Shown here: in pieces, positions 49,787 to 59,331 of the stretch
Layout: each line of letters starts with the position of its first letter
How positions within the stretch are numbered: position 1 is the stretch's first letter
DNA from: Lysobacterales bacterium
Lineage (GTDB): Bacteria; Pseudomonadota; Gammaproteobacteria; Xanthomonadales; SZUA-36
Length of the DNA: 64,000 nt
Reading direction: 5' to 3'
Assembly: GCA_028289465.1 (NCBI GenBank)
Contig: JANQPM010000119.1
Span: forward strand, 22,819 to 86,818
Position numbers and translations under genes: made by a program
The notes under the pieces: generated by a model
The model's input: the letters and a program-made list of their open reading frames with translations, nothing else
What the model was told of the DNA's origin: nothing
Database searches by the model: none

Positions 49787-51160
49787 TCATAGCCCCGCGT
49801 TCTCTCTGGTAACCGCCTTCGGATCGATGCCGAGCGAACGGAGCTTGCGGTACAGGTGGGTGCGCTCCATACCGACCGCTTCCGATAATTTCCCGACACT
49901 GCCGCCGACTTTGCGCAACTGGTAGATCAAGTATTCGCGTTCGAACTGTTCGCGGGCGTCGCGCAGCGGCAGATCGAAGATTTCGGGTTGCCGGGTGCTC
50001 TTGTAAGCCGGCCCGGCGTTACTCTGCCGAATAATCTGGTCGACTTCGGCCAGACTGATTTCATCGGTCTGACCTAAAATCAGCAGGCGTTTGATCAGAT
50101 TGCGCAGTTCGCGAATATTTCCCGGCCAGTGGTAATTGCGCAGCCGGTTCTGCGCGGCAACCGAAAAATGCCGGTACGGCAGGCCTTTTCGGTTCGAGAA
50201 ATATTCGGCATAGAATTTCACCAGGTCGGGAATGTCTTCCAGCCGCTGGTTCAGGGCCGGCACTTCCAGCGGCAGCACATTGATGCGGAAATACAGCGAA
50301 TCGTCCAGGCTGCCCGATTGTACGAGTCGATCCAGCGACGCGCGGGAAGCGGCAATGACCCGGGCCGCAAACGGCCTGCCGGCCTGCCCGTCGACGGCTG
50401 GGATCTGACCGGTTTCCATGACCGCGTTCAGCAGTTGCTGGCTGGCTTCGGCCCAGCAGCCGATATCGCTGATGTACAGGCTGCCGTTTCGGGACTGGGC
50501 CAGCAGCCCGGCCTGCCGCGCGTCGCCGAGCAGTGCCGAGCGCTGCTCGGTTTCATCCAGCGGTGCCAGGTCGGCGACCACGAAAGGCTGTTCGGAACGC
50601 ACGCTGCGGCTGTGAATATAACGGGCCAGATTTTCCTTGCCGGCGCCGGGGTCGCCGATAACGATAACGCTAGCATCGCTGTCGGCAGCGCGCTCAGCCT
50701 GCTGACGCAGTGCCTGCATCAGCACAGAATTTCCCATCGGTTCGAGTACCGGTACGGTGGATTGAACCGGGGTCTCCTGCTGCCGCTTCTGCCCTTCTTC
50801 CAGCGCCTTGCGCACGGTCATCAGCAGCTTGCCCATGGACACCGGCTTTTCGATGAAATCAAACGCGCCGGTACGAGTGGCCTCAACGGCGGTTTCGACA
50901 TTGCCGTGGCCTGACATCATCACGACCGGACACTGCAAAGCGCCCTGCTCATGCCATTCCTTAAGCAGGCTGATGCCGTCGATGTCCGGCATCCAGATGT
51001 CCAGCAACACCAGATCCGGCGAGCGGGTATTGAACTGCTCCCGGGCCTTCTCGCCGCTGTCCGCGGCGCTGACTTGAAAGCCTTCGTCTTCCAGAATCTC
51101 CTGCACCAGCGCCAGAATATCTGGCTCATCGTCGACGATTAGGATATGGGTATCCGTCAT
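49787..51160 (-). CDS. ntrX: NtrX-like response regulator with degenerate AAA+ domain
   Basis: The 457-residue protein has an intact receiver domain (phospho-acceptor Asp54 in LVLLDIWMPDIDG) and a Fis-type C-terminal helix-turn-helix (GSVGKLSEAVGMERTHLYRK). The central domain aligns with sigma-54 activators but is damaged: Walker A is GDPGAGKEN (169-177), the GAFTGA loop is deleted (the region reads ALLGDARQAGLLAQSRNG), and Walker B is GSLYISDIG (226-234) in place of the usual DE pair. It therefore probably cannot activate sigma-54 promoters and may act as a DNA-binding repressor or sigma-70 regulator. The start at 51160 (MTDTHILIVDDEP) is preferred to an upstream open frame. Confidence 0.87.
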   Translation of the reverse strand: MTDTHILIVDDEPDILALVQEILEDEGFQVSAADSGEKAREQFNTRSPDLVLLDIWMPDIDGISLLKEWHEQGALQCPVVMMSGHGNVETAVEATRTGAFDFIEKPVSMGKLLMTVRKALEEGQKRQQETPVQSTVPVLEPMGNSVLMQALRQQAERAADSDASVIVIGDPGAGKENLARYIHSRSVRSEQPFVVADLAPLDETEQRSALLGDARQAGLLAQSRNGSLYISDIGCWAEASQQLLNAVMETGQIPAVDGQAGRPFAARVIAASRASLDRLVQSGSLDDSLYFRINVLPLEVPALNQRLEDIPDLVKFYAEYFSNRKGLPYRHFSVAAQNRLRNYHWPGNIRELRNLIKRLLILGQTDEISLAEVDQIIRQSNAGPAYKSTRQPEIFDLPLRDAREQFEREYLIYQLRKVGGSVGKLSEAVGMERTHLYRKLRSLGIDPKAVTRENAGL

Positions 51161-51274
51161 TGGGCGTTCACTATCAGGCTGGGGGAGTCTGTTGTTGTTT
51201 CGATACAACAGGATAACCAAAACCGGTTGCAAAACCCAGCAACAGGATGGACTCGAAGCTGCGGTTTGCCGCCG

Positions 51275-53440
51275 TCAACCGGCCGGCAGCCAGACCGTGG
51301 CGACCGTTCCGCCGCTCTGCCGGTTATTGAGCCGTATTCGGCCGCCGTGCTCTTCGACGATCTTGCGACAGATCGCAAGGCCGAGGCCGGTGCCGCCGGG
51401 TTTGGTGGTGAGGTACGGCTCAAAAGGCCGTTTTGCGATCTCATCGGGCATCCCCGGCCCGTTGTCCCGCACTTCCAGGCGTACCTGGTCGTCATCGGCG
51501 TTGGCGGTGACCACCTGGATTTTGCCGTCCGCCTGGTCCGCGATGGCGTCTTCGGCGTTTTGCAGAATATTGTGCAGCAGCTGGCGAAGGCGTCCGGAGT
51601 CGGCCCGAATGCGCTGCGGGCCACTGTTCAGCTTCAATTCGATCCGGTCCGGGTTCTGAGGGTCCTGATACAGTTCGGTGACATCGCGGACCAGTTCATC
51701 GAGCACCAGTTCCCCGCGGTTCAAACCGGGTTCGCGCGCGTAGTCACCGAACGCATTGACCATGGTCTTCATCGCATCCACCTGCGCGATAATGGTATCG
51801 GTCGCGCGCTGAAGCATCGCGGCGTCGGATTCGTTGAGCTGGCCGAGCAGCTTCATCTGCAGGCGCTCTGCCGACAGACGGATCGGCGTCAGCGGGTTCT
51901 TGACTTCGTGCGCCAGCCGGCGGGCCACCTCGGCCCAAGCGGCCTCCCGCTGAGCCTGGTCCAGCACTGTGACATCGTCAAAGATCACCACATGGCCGCC
52001 GCGTTGATTGGCACCGTCGGGCAGACGGCTGCCGCGGCACATCAGTACCAGCGGTGATCCGCCCCGGTCCAGTTTGATTTCCTGGCGCCATTGTTGACCC
52101 CGGCCTTCCAGTTCGCGCGATACGCGCTGCAGCAACGGCCGCAGAAAACGATAGTGGTGCTCGATATTCGAGATACTGTGTTCGATATATTCGGTGACCG
52201 GCGCGCCGAGAATTTTGGCGGCCGATTCGTTACAGGTCAGCAGGCAGCGCTGGCGGTCGAATACCATCACGCCGGCGGATAACCGGCCGAGTACGGTTTC
52301 CAGATGCGCGCGCTGCGTTTCCACTTCCTCGCGGCTGATCTCGGCTTCGGTACTGGCGCGTTTCAGCTCTTTGGTCATCAGGTTAAAAGAGCGCATCAGG
52401 AAGCCGAGCTCATCTTTGTGCTGCGCTGCGATCTGGCGCTCGAAATTTCCTTTCGCGACCGCCTCGGTCGCTTCCGCCAACTGGCTGATCGGGTTGACCA
52501 TCCGCCGGGCTGCATTGATTGCGGCCAGTATGGCCAACAGCACGGTGATCAGCAGAACCAGGGACAGAATCAGAATAAAACTCTGTTTCAACGAGTTGCG
52601 CAAAAACGCGACCTGCTGATAGCGATCGTACTCATTCTGAATATTGGCGGCCAGATGACTGAACTCGGCCGGCATCGGATACAGCGCCTGCAGAATTCGG
52701 CGTGAGCGTCCGGCCTGGGCGCGGGCCAGCGCTTCCAGCACGCGAATCTGGATCGAGTTGTTGGCGGCCGGCTCGGCATCGGCGAACTCCCCGCGTTCCA
52801 GCGCCTGGCGCAATGCAAAATCGCTTGGCCGGCTGCTTTCCGGACGATTGGAATCGATGCTGGCCACTGCGATGACCTGGCCGGTATTACGCAGTACCGC
52901 CAGCTCCGTCGGTCCGGCGCTGCTGACGCGCCGGAATAACTGCCGGACCAGTTGATCGTCGGGTACTGCTGCAAGATCTTCGCTGGTGCGCAGCAATTGA
53001 TTGCGAACCTGCAAGGTCCGCTGGCCAAGCACCTGCTGGCCCAGTGTTATCGAGTCTTCGAGCGCCGATTCGATTCTGACATCAAACCAGCTCTCTATAG
53101 TTTCGTCGAGAAATTCCAGCGAAAACAAATAGACGATCAAGGCCGGCGGAATCGCCAGAATCAGGAAGTTCCGCACCATTCGGGCCGATAAGCGGGCACC
53201 CGGCGCTTCGGCGCGAACCCGCCGCAGCAGTTGCAACAGGCGTTGCGCAATGGACACGATCATCAGCAGCAGCGCCAGACCGGCCAATATCAATACCCAC
53301 AGGTAAACCTGGCTGAAACGGTCGGAACCCTGTTGTACGTCGCTGACCAGATACAGCGCGGACAGCAGCAAGACCAGCGCTGCCAGTATCGGCAGCGTGC
53401 GCGAAAAGAACCGCTTTACGCGTCGACCGCGAAGGGCCAT
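51275..53440 (-). CDS. ntrY: NtrY-like membrane sensor histidine kinase
   Basis: This is a 721-residue protein. Two N-terminal membrane helices and a third (VRNFLILAIPPALIVYLFS) come first. A periplasmic or extracytoplasmic region ends in a fourth helix (ILILSLVLLITVLLAILAAI), followed by HAMP, PAS (AGVMVFDRQRCLLTCNESAA) and the kinase: H box LAHEVKNPLTPIRLSAERLQ, N box LLHNILQNAEDA, G boxes DNGPGMP and KPGGTGLGLAI. It should phosphorylate the adjacent NtrX-like protein. ATG 53440 is chosen; it lies inside the end of the DUF4390 gene (25-base overlap). Confidence 0.92.
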   Translation of the reverse strand: MALRGRRVKRFFSRTLPILAALVLLLSALYLVSDVQQGSDRFSQVYLWVLILAGLALLLMIVSIAQRLLQLLRRVRAEAPGARLSARMVRNFLILAIPPALIVYLFSLEFLDETIESWFDVRIESALEDSITLGQQVLGQRTLQVRNQLLRTSEDLAAVPDDQLVRQLFRRVSSAGPTELAVLRNTGQVIAVASIDSNRPESSRPSDFALRQALERGEFADAEPAANNSIQIRVLEALARAQAGRSRRILQALYPMPAEFSHLAANIQNEYDRYQQVAFLRNSLKQSFILILSLVLLITVLLAILAAINAARRMVNPISQLAEATEAVAKGNFERQIAAQHKDELGFLMRSFNLMTKELKRASTEAEISREEVETQRAHLETVLGRLSAGVMVFDRQRCLLTCNESAAKILGAPVTEYIEHSISNIEHHYRFLRPLLQRVSRELEGRGQQWRQEIKLDRGGSPLVLMCRGSRLPDGANQRGGHVVIFDDVTVLDQAQREAAWAEVARRLAHEVKNPLTPIRLSAERLQMKLLGQLNESDAAMLQRATDTIIAQVDAMKTMVNAFGDYAREPGLNRGELVLDELVRDVTELYQDPQNPDRIELKLNSGPQRIRADSGRLRQLLHNILQNAEDAIADQADGKIQVVTANADDDQVRLEVRDNGPGMPDEIAKRPFEPYLTTKPGGTGLGLAICRKIVEEHGGRIRLNNRQSGGTVATVWLPAG

Positions 53441-54030
53441 GGTGTCCAATCCGAAGCCAGCCGCCATTCCGGGGACAGCAAGGCCGGCAGCCGCATCGGC
53501 GCCGGCAGGCGCTGAATATCCAGCCGTACCTGCACTTCCGCCAGATACGCGCCCGGTTCGGCCGGCCGCGGCAATTGCTGATGCACCGGCCTCAGATAGG
53601 CCAGCAGATGCCGTAGGCGCGGATAGGCCGTCTGCCGATCGGAATCGAGGTCATGCAGCAAGTAGTGCTGGCTTAAAGACTGATAGCGCAATTCCCAGCG
53701 CTGGGTGTGGCGGGCCAGCGGACGGCGCAGCAGATCGTCAGCCATCCGGTAGCGGGAGGTGACCTCCAGTGTGATCGGAATCCCGCGCTCAAGCGCCTCG
53801 CTGGCCGCCGGTGACAGTTGCAGAGCCAGTTGTGCGGACAATTGCAGCCGGTCGGCGACGATCTGGCCGTCAACGCGGTCGATTTGAAAACCATAGCCGT
53901 GTGTGTGTGGCGTGGGATTGCACGCGGCCAACGCAAACGCGAAAAACAGGCCGATCAGCGGCAAGGTCTGCCTGCAGCCGGCTTGGGCTGCCGCACCGAG
54001 TATCTTCCTAGGCTTTTTCCAGTACCGCAT
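53416..54030 (-). CDS. DUF4390-family lipoprotein
   Basis: The 204-residue protein starts MRYWKKPRKIL and has a lipoprotein signal ending FFAFALAACNP, so it is probably lipidated at Cys near residue 37. The body matches the DUF4390 pattern: VDGQIVADRLQLSAQLALQL, GIPITLEVTSRY, RWELRYQSLSQHYLL. The family has no known function but is nearly always encoded between rsmB and ntrY in Gammaproteobacteria. It overlaps rsmB by 23 bases and ntrY by 25. Confidence 0.88.
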   Translation of the reverse strand: MRYWKKPRKILGAAAQAGCRQTLPLIGLFFAFALAACNPTPHTHGYGFQIDRVDGQIVADRLQLSAQLALQLSPAASEALERGIPITLEVTSRYRMADDLLRRPLARHTQRWELRYQSLSQHYLLHDLDSDRQTAYPRLRHLLAYLRPVHQQLPRPAEPGAYLAEVQVRLDIQRLPAPMRLPALLSPEWRLASDWTPWPFAVDA

Positions 54031-55315
54031 AGTAAAACCCGTCCGTCGCATCGCGCTGCGGCAGCAATTGACGCCCCGCATCGCGTGCGATACCCCATTC
54101 GGCCGCAATCTCCACCGCACCGGCATCCGCCGTGCGCTGGATAAACCGGCAAATATTTTGCTCATTTTCGCAGCTTAAAACCGAACAGGTCGCATAGACA
54201 AGGCGTCCACCGCGTTTCAGCAACGGCCACAAGGCCTCGAGCAGGCGCTGCTGGCGCTGCCGGACTTGCCCGACCTGCGCCGGCTGTCGCCGCCATTTAA
54301 TATCCGGGTGGCGCCGAATGACGCCGCTGGCCGAGCATGGCGCATCCAGCAGAATACGGTCAAAGGCATGGCCGTCCCACCAGTGATCGGGTTGACCGGC
54401 ATCGGCGGTCTTTGCCTCGCAGTCCAGTCCGAGCCGGCTCAGATTCTCCTGTATGCGCTGCAAGCGCTCGGCCGAAATATCCAGCGCCGACAGGTGCTTC
54501 AAATCGCTGCAGCGCTCCAGGATATGCGCGGTCTTGCCGCCCGGTGCGGCACAGGCATCCAATACCCGCTGGCCCGGCGCCAGATCGAGCAGGTCGGCTG
54601 CCGCCTGTGCGGCGGTGTCCTGCACCGATACCCGGCCGTGCTCGAAACCTGGAATCCGGTGGACCGGCAGCGGGTCTGTCAGCCTGACCGCGTCCGGAAA
54701 AAGCGGGCTGGTCTGATAGGCGATACCGGCGGTATCAAGCTCGGCACAATAGTCCGCGCGACTGGTTCTGAGCCGGTTAACCCGCAGCCATAGCGGTGGA
54801 TGCCGGTTGTTGGCCGCGGCCAGATCGGCCCAGTCTTTCGGCCAGTCCTGCTTGAAGGCTTGGAGCAACCAGTCCGGGTGGGCCAGCAGCCGTTCGGGCT
54901 CGGCGGCGAGTTTTTTCTGCAATGCCGGCAGGCGGCGCTGAAACGACCGCAATACCCCGTTGACCAGTCTGCTGGCCCAGGGCTTTTTCAGCTCGCGGGC
55001 GACGTTCACGGTTTCGTAGATGGCCGCATGTGCCGGCGTATCGTCGCGCCACAGTTGCAGCAGACCGATACAGATCAGGTGTTGCAGATCGCTGTCTTTG
55101 GCCTTTAGCGGTTGTTTGATGAGTTGCGCGGCGAAGTGATTAAGGACCGGCCACCAGCGCATGCAGCCATAGACCAGATGCTGTGCCAATCCTTTATCAC
55201 GTGGATCGCCGATATCCGCAAGGGTTTGCTGCAATGCCTGGTCCAGGTTCTGCTGCCGGTCCAGAATCAGCCCGATCGCATGTACCGCGGCCAGACGCGG
55301 GCTCGGGCTTTTCAT
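54008..55315 (-). CDS. rsmB: 16S rRNA m5C967 methyltransferase RsmB
   Basis: The 435-residue enzyme has an N-terminal NusB-like RNA-binding domain (RLAAVHAIGLILDRQQNLDQ) and a SAM-dependent methyltransferase domain. SAM binding is at VLDACAAPGGKTAHIL. The two cysteines of the m5C mechanism are in DAPCSASGVIRRHPDIKW and VYATCSVLSCENEQN. It overlaps the end of fmt by four bases on the upstream side. Length and gene order (def-fmt-rsmB) are standard. Confidence 0.97.
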   Translation of the reverse strand: MKSPSPRLAAVHAIGLILDRQQNLDQALQQTLADIGDPRDKGLAQHLVYGCMRWWPVLNHFAAQLIKQPLKAKDSDLQHLICIGLLQLWRDDTPAHAAIYETVNVARELKKPWASRLVNGVLRSFQRRLPALQKKLAAEPERLLAHPDWLLQAFKQDWPKDWADLAAANNRHPPLWLRVNRLRTSRADYCAELDTAGIAYQTSPLFPDAVRLTDPLPVHRIPGFEHGRVSVQDTAAQAAADLLDLAPGQRVLDACAAPGGKTAHILERCSDLKHLSALDISAERLQRIQENLSRLGLDCEAKTADAGQPDHWWDGHAFDRILLDAPCSASGVIRRHPDIKWRRQPAQVGQVRQRQQRLLEALWPLLKRGGRLVYATCSVLSCENEQNICRFIQRTADAGAVEIAAEWGIARDAGRQLLPQRDATDGFYYAVLEKA

Positions 55316-56244
55316 GCCTGGCGGCTGAGTCGGGCGTTCAGATACTCACGGGCCGAGATCGGCCGCCCGCCTTCGCGCTGCAGGGTCTTGACGCGCAGCA
55401 TTCCCTCGCCGCAGGCAACATCCAGGTGCCCGCTCTCCGACGGCAGCCAGCGGCCCGGAACCGTGTCGTGCTGCCGGTCCAGGAAGTCCGCCGACCAGAT
55501 TCTGATCCGCTCGCCATGCCATTCGGTCCAGCTCACCGGCCACGGGTTGAACGCGCGAATCTTGCGTTCGATCGAGTAGCCGGGCTCCAGCCAGTCGATG
55601 GCGGCTTCCTGCTTGCTGAGCTTCGCGGCATAACAGGCCTGATCCGGGTTTTGCGGAACACCGGTCATTTCGCCGTTTTCGATCAACTCGTCCAGGCATT
55701 GGGACAGCGCCATCGCACCCAGTTCGGACAGACGGTCGTGCAGGGTGGCTGCGGTATCCTGCCGGTGGATCGGTGTCGGCAGCGCGTTCAGGATGTCGCC
55801 GGTATCCAGCCCGGCGTCCATTTGCATCGTGGTGATGCCGGTTTCGCCATCGCCGGCAATAATGGCTCGCTGAATCGGCGCTGCACCCCGCCAGCGCGGC
55901 AACAGCGACGCGTGAATGTTCCAGCAACCATGGGTCGGAATGTCCAATACCGCCTGCGGTAGTATCAGCCCGTACGCGGCAACTACCATCAGATCCGGTC
56001 GGTAGGCTGCCAGTCGATCCTGCGCTTCGGCCGGTTTCAGGCTGGTGGGTTGTTCGACGGCGCAGTCGAATTCCTGCGCCAGCCGCTTGACCGGGCTGGC
56101 CTGAAGTTTCCGGCCGCGGCCGGCCGGTCGGTCCGGCTGCGTATACACGGCCACGACCCGGTGATCGCCGTTCAGCAGACAGCGCAGTGCCGGCACCGCA
56201 AACTCCGGCGTGCCGGCATAAACCATGCGTAGCCGTTCAGTCAT
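55312..56244 (-). CDS. fmt: Methionyl-tRNA formyltransferase
   Basis: The 310-residue enzyme formylates initiator Met-tRNA. N-terminal RMVYAGTPEFAVPALRCLL, the formyl-donor site GCWNIHASLLPRWRGAAPIQ and MQMDAGLDTGDIL are the family signatures. A C-terminal OB-like domain follows (RAFNPWPVSW). It is encoded 14 bases downstream of def and overlaps rsmB by four bases, so the three are probably one transcript. Confidence 0.97.
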   Translation of the reverse strand: MTERLRMVYAGTPEFAVPALRCLLNGDHRVVAVYTQPDRPAGRGRKLQASPVKRLAQEFDCAVEQPTSLKPAEAQDRLAAYRPDLMVVAAYGLILPQAVLDIPTHGCWNIHASLLPRWRGAAPIQRAIIAGDGETGITTMQMDAGLDTGDILNALPTPIHRQDTAATLHDRLSELGAMALSQCLDELIENGEMTGVPQNPDQACYAAKLSKQEAAIDWLEPGYSIERKIRAFNPWPVSWTEWHGERIRIWSADFLDRQHDTVPGRWLPSESGHLDVACGEGMLRVKTLQREGGRPISAREYLNARLSRQA

Positions 56245-56258
56245 AAGGAAAACCGGGA

Positions 56259-56783
56259 TTAAAGCGCTGCTGAAGCCGCGACTGCGTCCTGCCGGCGCTG
56301 CTTTTCCAGCCGCTTGCGAACGCGCCGGCGCTTGAGCGGGGACAGGTAGTCGACGAACAGCTTGCCGTTGAGATGGTCCATTTCATGCTGAATGCATATC
56401 GCAAGCAGGCCGTCGGCGTCCATTTCGAAGCCTTCTCCGTCCACGTTTTGCGCTTTGATGCGAATCTGGTTGGCCCGCTGTACCTCGGCGTAGATGCCGG
56501 GTACCGAAAGGCAGCCTTCTTCATACGTCTGAAACCCGTCCTGATGGACGATTTCCGGGTTGACTAACACCATCGGCTGATCCTGGTCATCGCTGACATC
56601 CAGTACCAGCATACGGCGGTGAACGTTGACCTGCGTTGCAGCCAGACCGATGCCGCGGGCCTGATACATGGTTTCGATCATGTCCTCGCTGAGCTGCCGC
56701 AGCGAATCGTCGAATTCGTCGACGGCCTTCGCCACTGTACGAAGTCTTGCGTCCGGAAATGTAAGAATTTCAAGTTTTGCCAT
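56259..56783 (-). CDS. def: Peptide deformylase
   Basis: The 174-residue metalloenzyme removes the formyl group from new proteins. All three motifs are intact: GIGLAATQ (44-51), EEGCLSVPG with metal ligand Cys91, and QHEMDHLNG with His133 and His137. It ends in a basic and alanine-rich tail ([13 protein letters not shown]). It is divergent from the LysM gene, with a 154-base A/T-rich gap that must hold both promoters; I could not pick a clear -35/-10 pair there. Confidence 0.97.
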   Translation of the reverse strand: MAKLEILTFPDARLRTVAKAVDEFDDSLRQLSEDMIETMYQARGIGLAATQVNVHRRMLVLDVSDDQDQPMVLVNPEIVHQDGFQTYEEGCLSVPGIYAEVQRANQIRIKAQNVDGEGFEMDADGLLAICIQHEMDHLNGKLFVDYLSPLKRRRVRKRLEKQRRQDAVAASAAL

Positions 56784-56937
56784 GAAGTTTGCGCACTAAA
56801 GCGATAAAATGCGTGAAGTTTTTCTCATCACCAATTATGATAGCTAAACACAAATAGGGTTCACTAGCCCAATAATAAAGGGTAATGGCAACAAAGGGTA
56901 ACCACGTGTCATACGGAATGATCCGGGGAATGAAACA

Positions 56938-58128
56938 GTGAAAAGGATATTTGCCAAGCTGATATTAAGCATGCTGCTGGCCGTAATGGCGGCAGCAGCA
57001 TGGGCGCAGGATGTACAACTGCGCGATGACCATCCTGAGGAATACGTGGTCGTCAGAGGCGATACGCTATGGGATATCGCCGGGCGGTTTCTTAAAAGCC
57101 CGTGGCAGTGGCCGGCGATCTGGCAAGCCAATCCGCAGATCGAGAATCCTCATTTGATTTATCCCGGCGATCAAATTTCGTTGATTTATGTGGATGGCAA
57201 GCCCCGGCTGGTGGTCAACCAGGACAACCGGCTAACGCCGAGAGTGCGCGAAGGCGAACTACGGCCGATCGACACTATCGCATTGGATGGCATCGACGAA
57301 TTCCTGCGCTACCCGAGAGTGCTGACCGCGGAGCAGTTCGAGGCCCTGCCTTACGTGCTGGCCAATGAAGACAACAAGCTGAACTCGCTTCGGGGAGACA
57401 ACATCTACGTGCGTGGCGTTGAAGGCTCGGTCGGGCGTGAATTTGTAGTTGCCCGAGTCAATTTTGTATACGAGAAAATTACCCGCCGCAATGGCGATAC
57501 CAAAGTACGCAACGTTATTCGCAGCCGGTGGGGTGAGCACTATCCGCATCAAAACCAGCCAACCAGCAAGCTGCGCAAGAAAACCATGGAATGGGCCAAG
57601 CGTCCGGTTGAGGTACTGGGGTACGAGCTGTGGGAGATTGCCCGCGCCAAGCTGTTAAAGACCGGCGATCCGGCGATTCTACAGCTGGAAGGCGGCCGCC
57701 GGGAAATCAAGCCCGGAGACCTGCTGCTGCCTATCGACAGCTATGTCTATGACAGTCACTTCTTTCCCAGAGCAATGGATACGATTCCCGAGAATATGGA
57801 AATCTTGGCGGCACTGGAATCGGTTGCCGGTGTCGGTTATCCGGGAATCGTGGTTATCGGCGGCGGACATTCGAACGGCATTCAGGCCGGCCATACCTTT
57901 TCGGCATTCCACCCCGGTGAGGTCGTGGCCGATTATCACAAGTATCCGCGCGGCTCCTTCGCCCGCGCGCGTCGCCTCGAGGACGCGAATGTGAAATTAC
58001 CGGACGAATATGCCGGTCGGGTAATGGTATTCAGAGCATTTGATCATGTGAGTTACGGTATCGTGTTGGAAGGCCGGCGTCTGATCCGCAAACATGATGT
58101 GTTGAAGCATCCTGACGAAAGGCTCTGA
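56938..58128 (+). CDS. Secreted LysM-domain protein
   Basis: The 396-residue protein has a signal peptide (LILSMLLAVMAAAAWA) and one LysM domain at about residues 36-84 (EYVVVRGDTLWDIAGRFL ... PHLIYPGDQISLIYV), which binds peptidoglycan. The remaining 300 residues match the uncharacterised proteins always found upstream of dprA in Gammaproteobacteria and contain no recognisable hydrolase motif. The start is GTG 56938. The dprA gene begins about 40-60 bases downstream. Confidence 0.9.
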   Translation: MKRIFAKLILSMLLAVMAAAAWAQDVQLRDDHPEEYVVVRGDTLWDIAGRFLKSPWQWPAIWQANPQIENPHLIYPGDQISLIYVDGKPRLVVNQDNRLTPRVREGELRPIDTIALDGIDEFLRYPRVLTAEQFEALPYVLANEDNKLNSLRGDNIYVRGVEGSVGREFVVARVNFVYEKITRRNGDTKVRNVIRSRWGEHYPHQNQPTSKLRKKTMEWAKRPVEVLGYELWEIARAKLLKTGDPAILQLEGGRREIKPGDLLLPIDSYVYDSHFFPRAMDTIPENMEILAALESVAGVGYPGIVVIGGGHSNGIQAGHTFSAFHPGEVVADYHKYPRGSFARARRLEDANVKLPDEYAGRVMVFRAFDHVSYGIVLEGRRLIRKHDVLKHPDERL

Positions 58129-58191
58129 GTACCGGAATCAGCGAAGTTCTGCGAGGAGGATAAAGCGAACTTACAGCATTGGCTTATTGCA

Positions 58192-59322
58192 TTGCGCGCC
58201 CCGGGGCTGGGCAGCGTTGGAATTGCCCGAACGTTGGATCAAACGGGCGACCTGGACAGCCTTTTCTCTTCAAAATCCCGATTTCACCAAGCGCTGAAAG
58301 CGCAAACCCGCACTTACCTGAACCGACCCGACAGCCGGCTGCTGGATAGCGACCTGGCCTGGCTGGAGCATCCCAATCATCACTTGGTCACCTTGGAGCA
58401 TCCTGACTATCCGGCGCTGCTGAAAAAAATTCCGGGGCATCCGGCAGCGCTTTTCATCGACGGCGATCCGCTGGTGTTGTGGCAACCGCAGTTGGCGGTG
58501 GTCGGCAGCCGCAACCCTACCCAGGGAGGACGGGACAATGCCCGGTCATTTGCCGAACACCTGGCCGCCGGCGGTCTGGTGATCGTCAGCGGTCTGGCCG
58601 ACGGCATCGATACCGAGGCGCATCGGGCGGCGCTGAGGGCCGGGGGGCATACCGTGGCGGTACTGGGCACCGGTGTAGACCGTGTTTATCCGGCCCGGAA
58701 CCGGGACTTGGCCGAGCGTATTGCCGCGCGGGGCGCACTGGTTAGCGAATTCCCGCTGGGGACCGCCGCGCGGCCGAGCCATTTTCCGGCCCGGAACCGG
58801 ATTATCAGCGGTTTGAGCCTGGGTACTCTGGTTATCGAAGCGGGCTTGAAAAGCGGTTCACTGATTACCGCCAGGCATGCAACCGAGCAGGGGCGTGAAG
58901 TCTTCGCGGTTCCAGGTTCGATCCATAACCCGATGGCCAAGGGCTGTCACCGGTTGATTCGGCAAGGGGCGAAGCTGACCGAAAAGGCCGAAGATATCAT
59001 CAATGAGCTTCAACCCCTTGCCAGAGAACTAGCCAGTGCCGTATCTTCTGAGATCAACTATAAGGATGAAGCGCCCGAACCTGTTGAAGAGCGTTCAAAT
59101 ATCCCCAATATTGCGTTGGACCACGATACGGAAAGCCCGGTGACGGGCGATCCGGAATACCGGCAGTTGTGGTCCAAGTTGAGTTTTGATCCGCAACCTG
59201 TGGATCGAATCATCGAGCAGTCCGGACTCGAGGCCGATGCCGTTTCGTCCATGTTGCTCATGCTGGAGTTGAGAGGAATGGTTGAAGCGCACCGAGGTGG
59301 TGCCTACAGCCGAAAACAATGA
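58192..59322 (+). CDS. dprA: DNA-processing protein DprA, start uncertain
   Basis: DprA binds incoming single-stranded DNA and loads RecA during transformation. The Rossmann-like core is complete: LAVVGSRNPTQGGRDNARSF, IVSGLADGIDTEAHRAAL, TVAVLGTGVDRVYPARNRDL, SEFPLGTAARPSHFPARNRI and FAVPGSIHNPMAKGCHRLI. A C-terminal winged-helix (DRIIEQSGLEADAVSSMLLM) follows. The first TTG is 58192, but the frame upstream reads NLQHWLIALRAPGLGS, the normal DprA N terminus. A strong AGGAGG lies at 58154-58159 with no ATG, GTG or TTG at a suitable distance; the codon where one is expected is TTA (58171). The true start is therefore probably near 58171. Confidence 0.93.
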   Translation: MRAPGLGSVGIARTLDQTGDLDSLFSSKSRFHQALKAQTRTYLNRPDSRLLDSDLAWLEHPNHHLVTLEHPDYPALLKKIPGHPAALFIDGDPLVLWQPQLAVVGSRNPTQGGRDNARSFAEHLAAGGLVIVSGLADGIDTEAHRAALRAGGHTVAVLGTGVDRVYPARNRDLAERIAARGALVSEFPLGTAARPSHFPARNRIISGLSLGTLVIEAGLKSGSLITARHATEQGREVFAVPGSIHNPMAKGCHRLIRQGAKLTEKAEDIINELQPLARELASAVSSEINYKDEAPEPVEERSNIPNIALDHDTESPVTGDPEYRQLWSKLSFDPQPVDRIIEQSGLEADAVSSMLLMLELRGMVEAHRGGAYSRKQ

Positions 59323-59331
59323 GGCATAATC

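Noticed and set aside
56784..56937. Defined divergent promoters between def and the LysM gene
   Set aside because: The gap is A/T-rich and must contain promoters, but several weak candidates are equal and none could be chosen.
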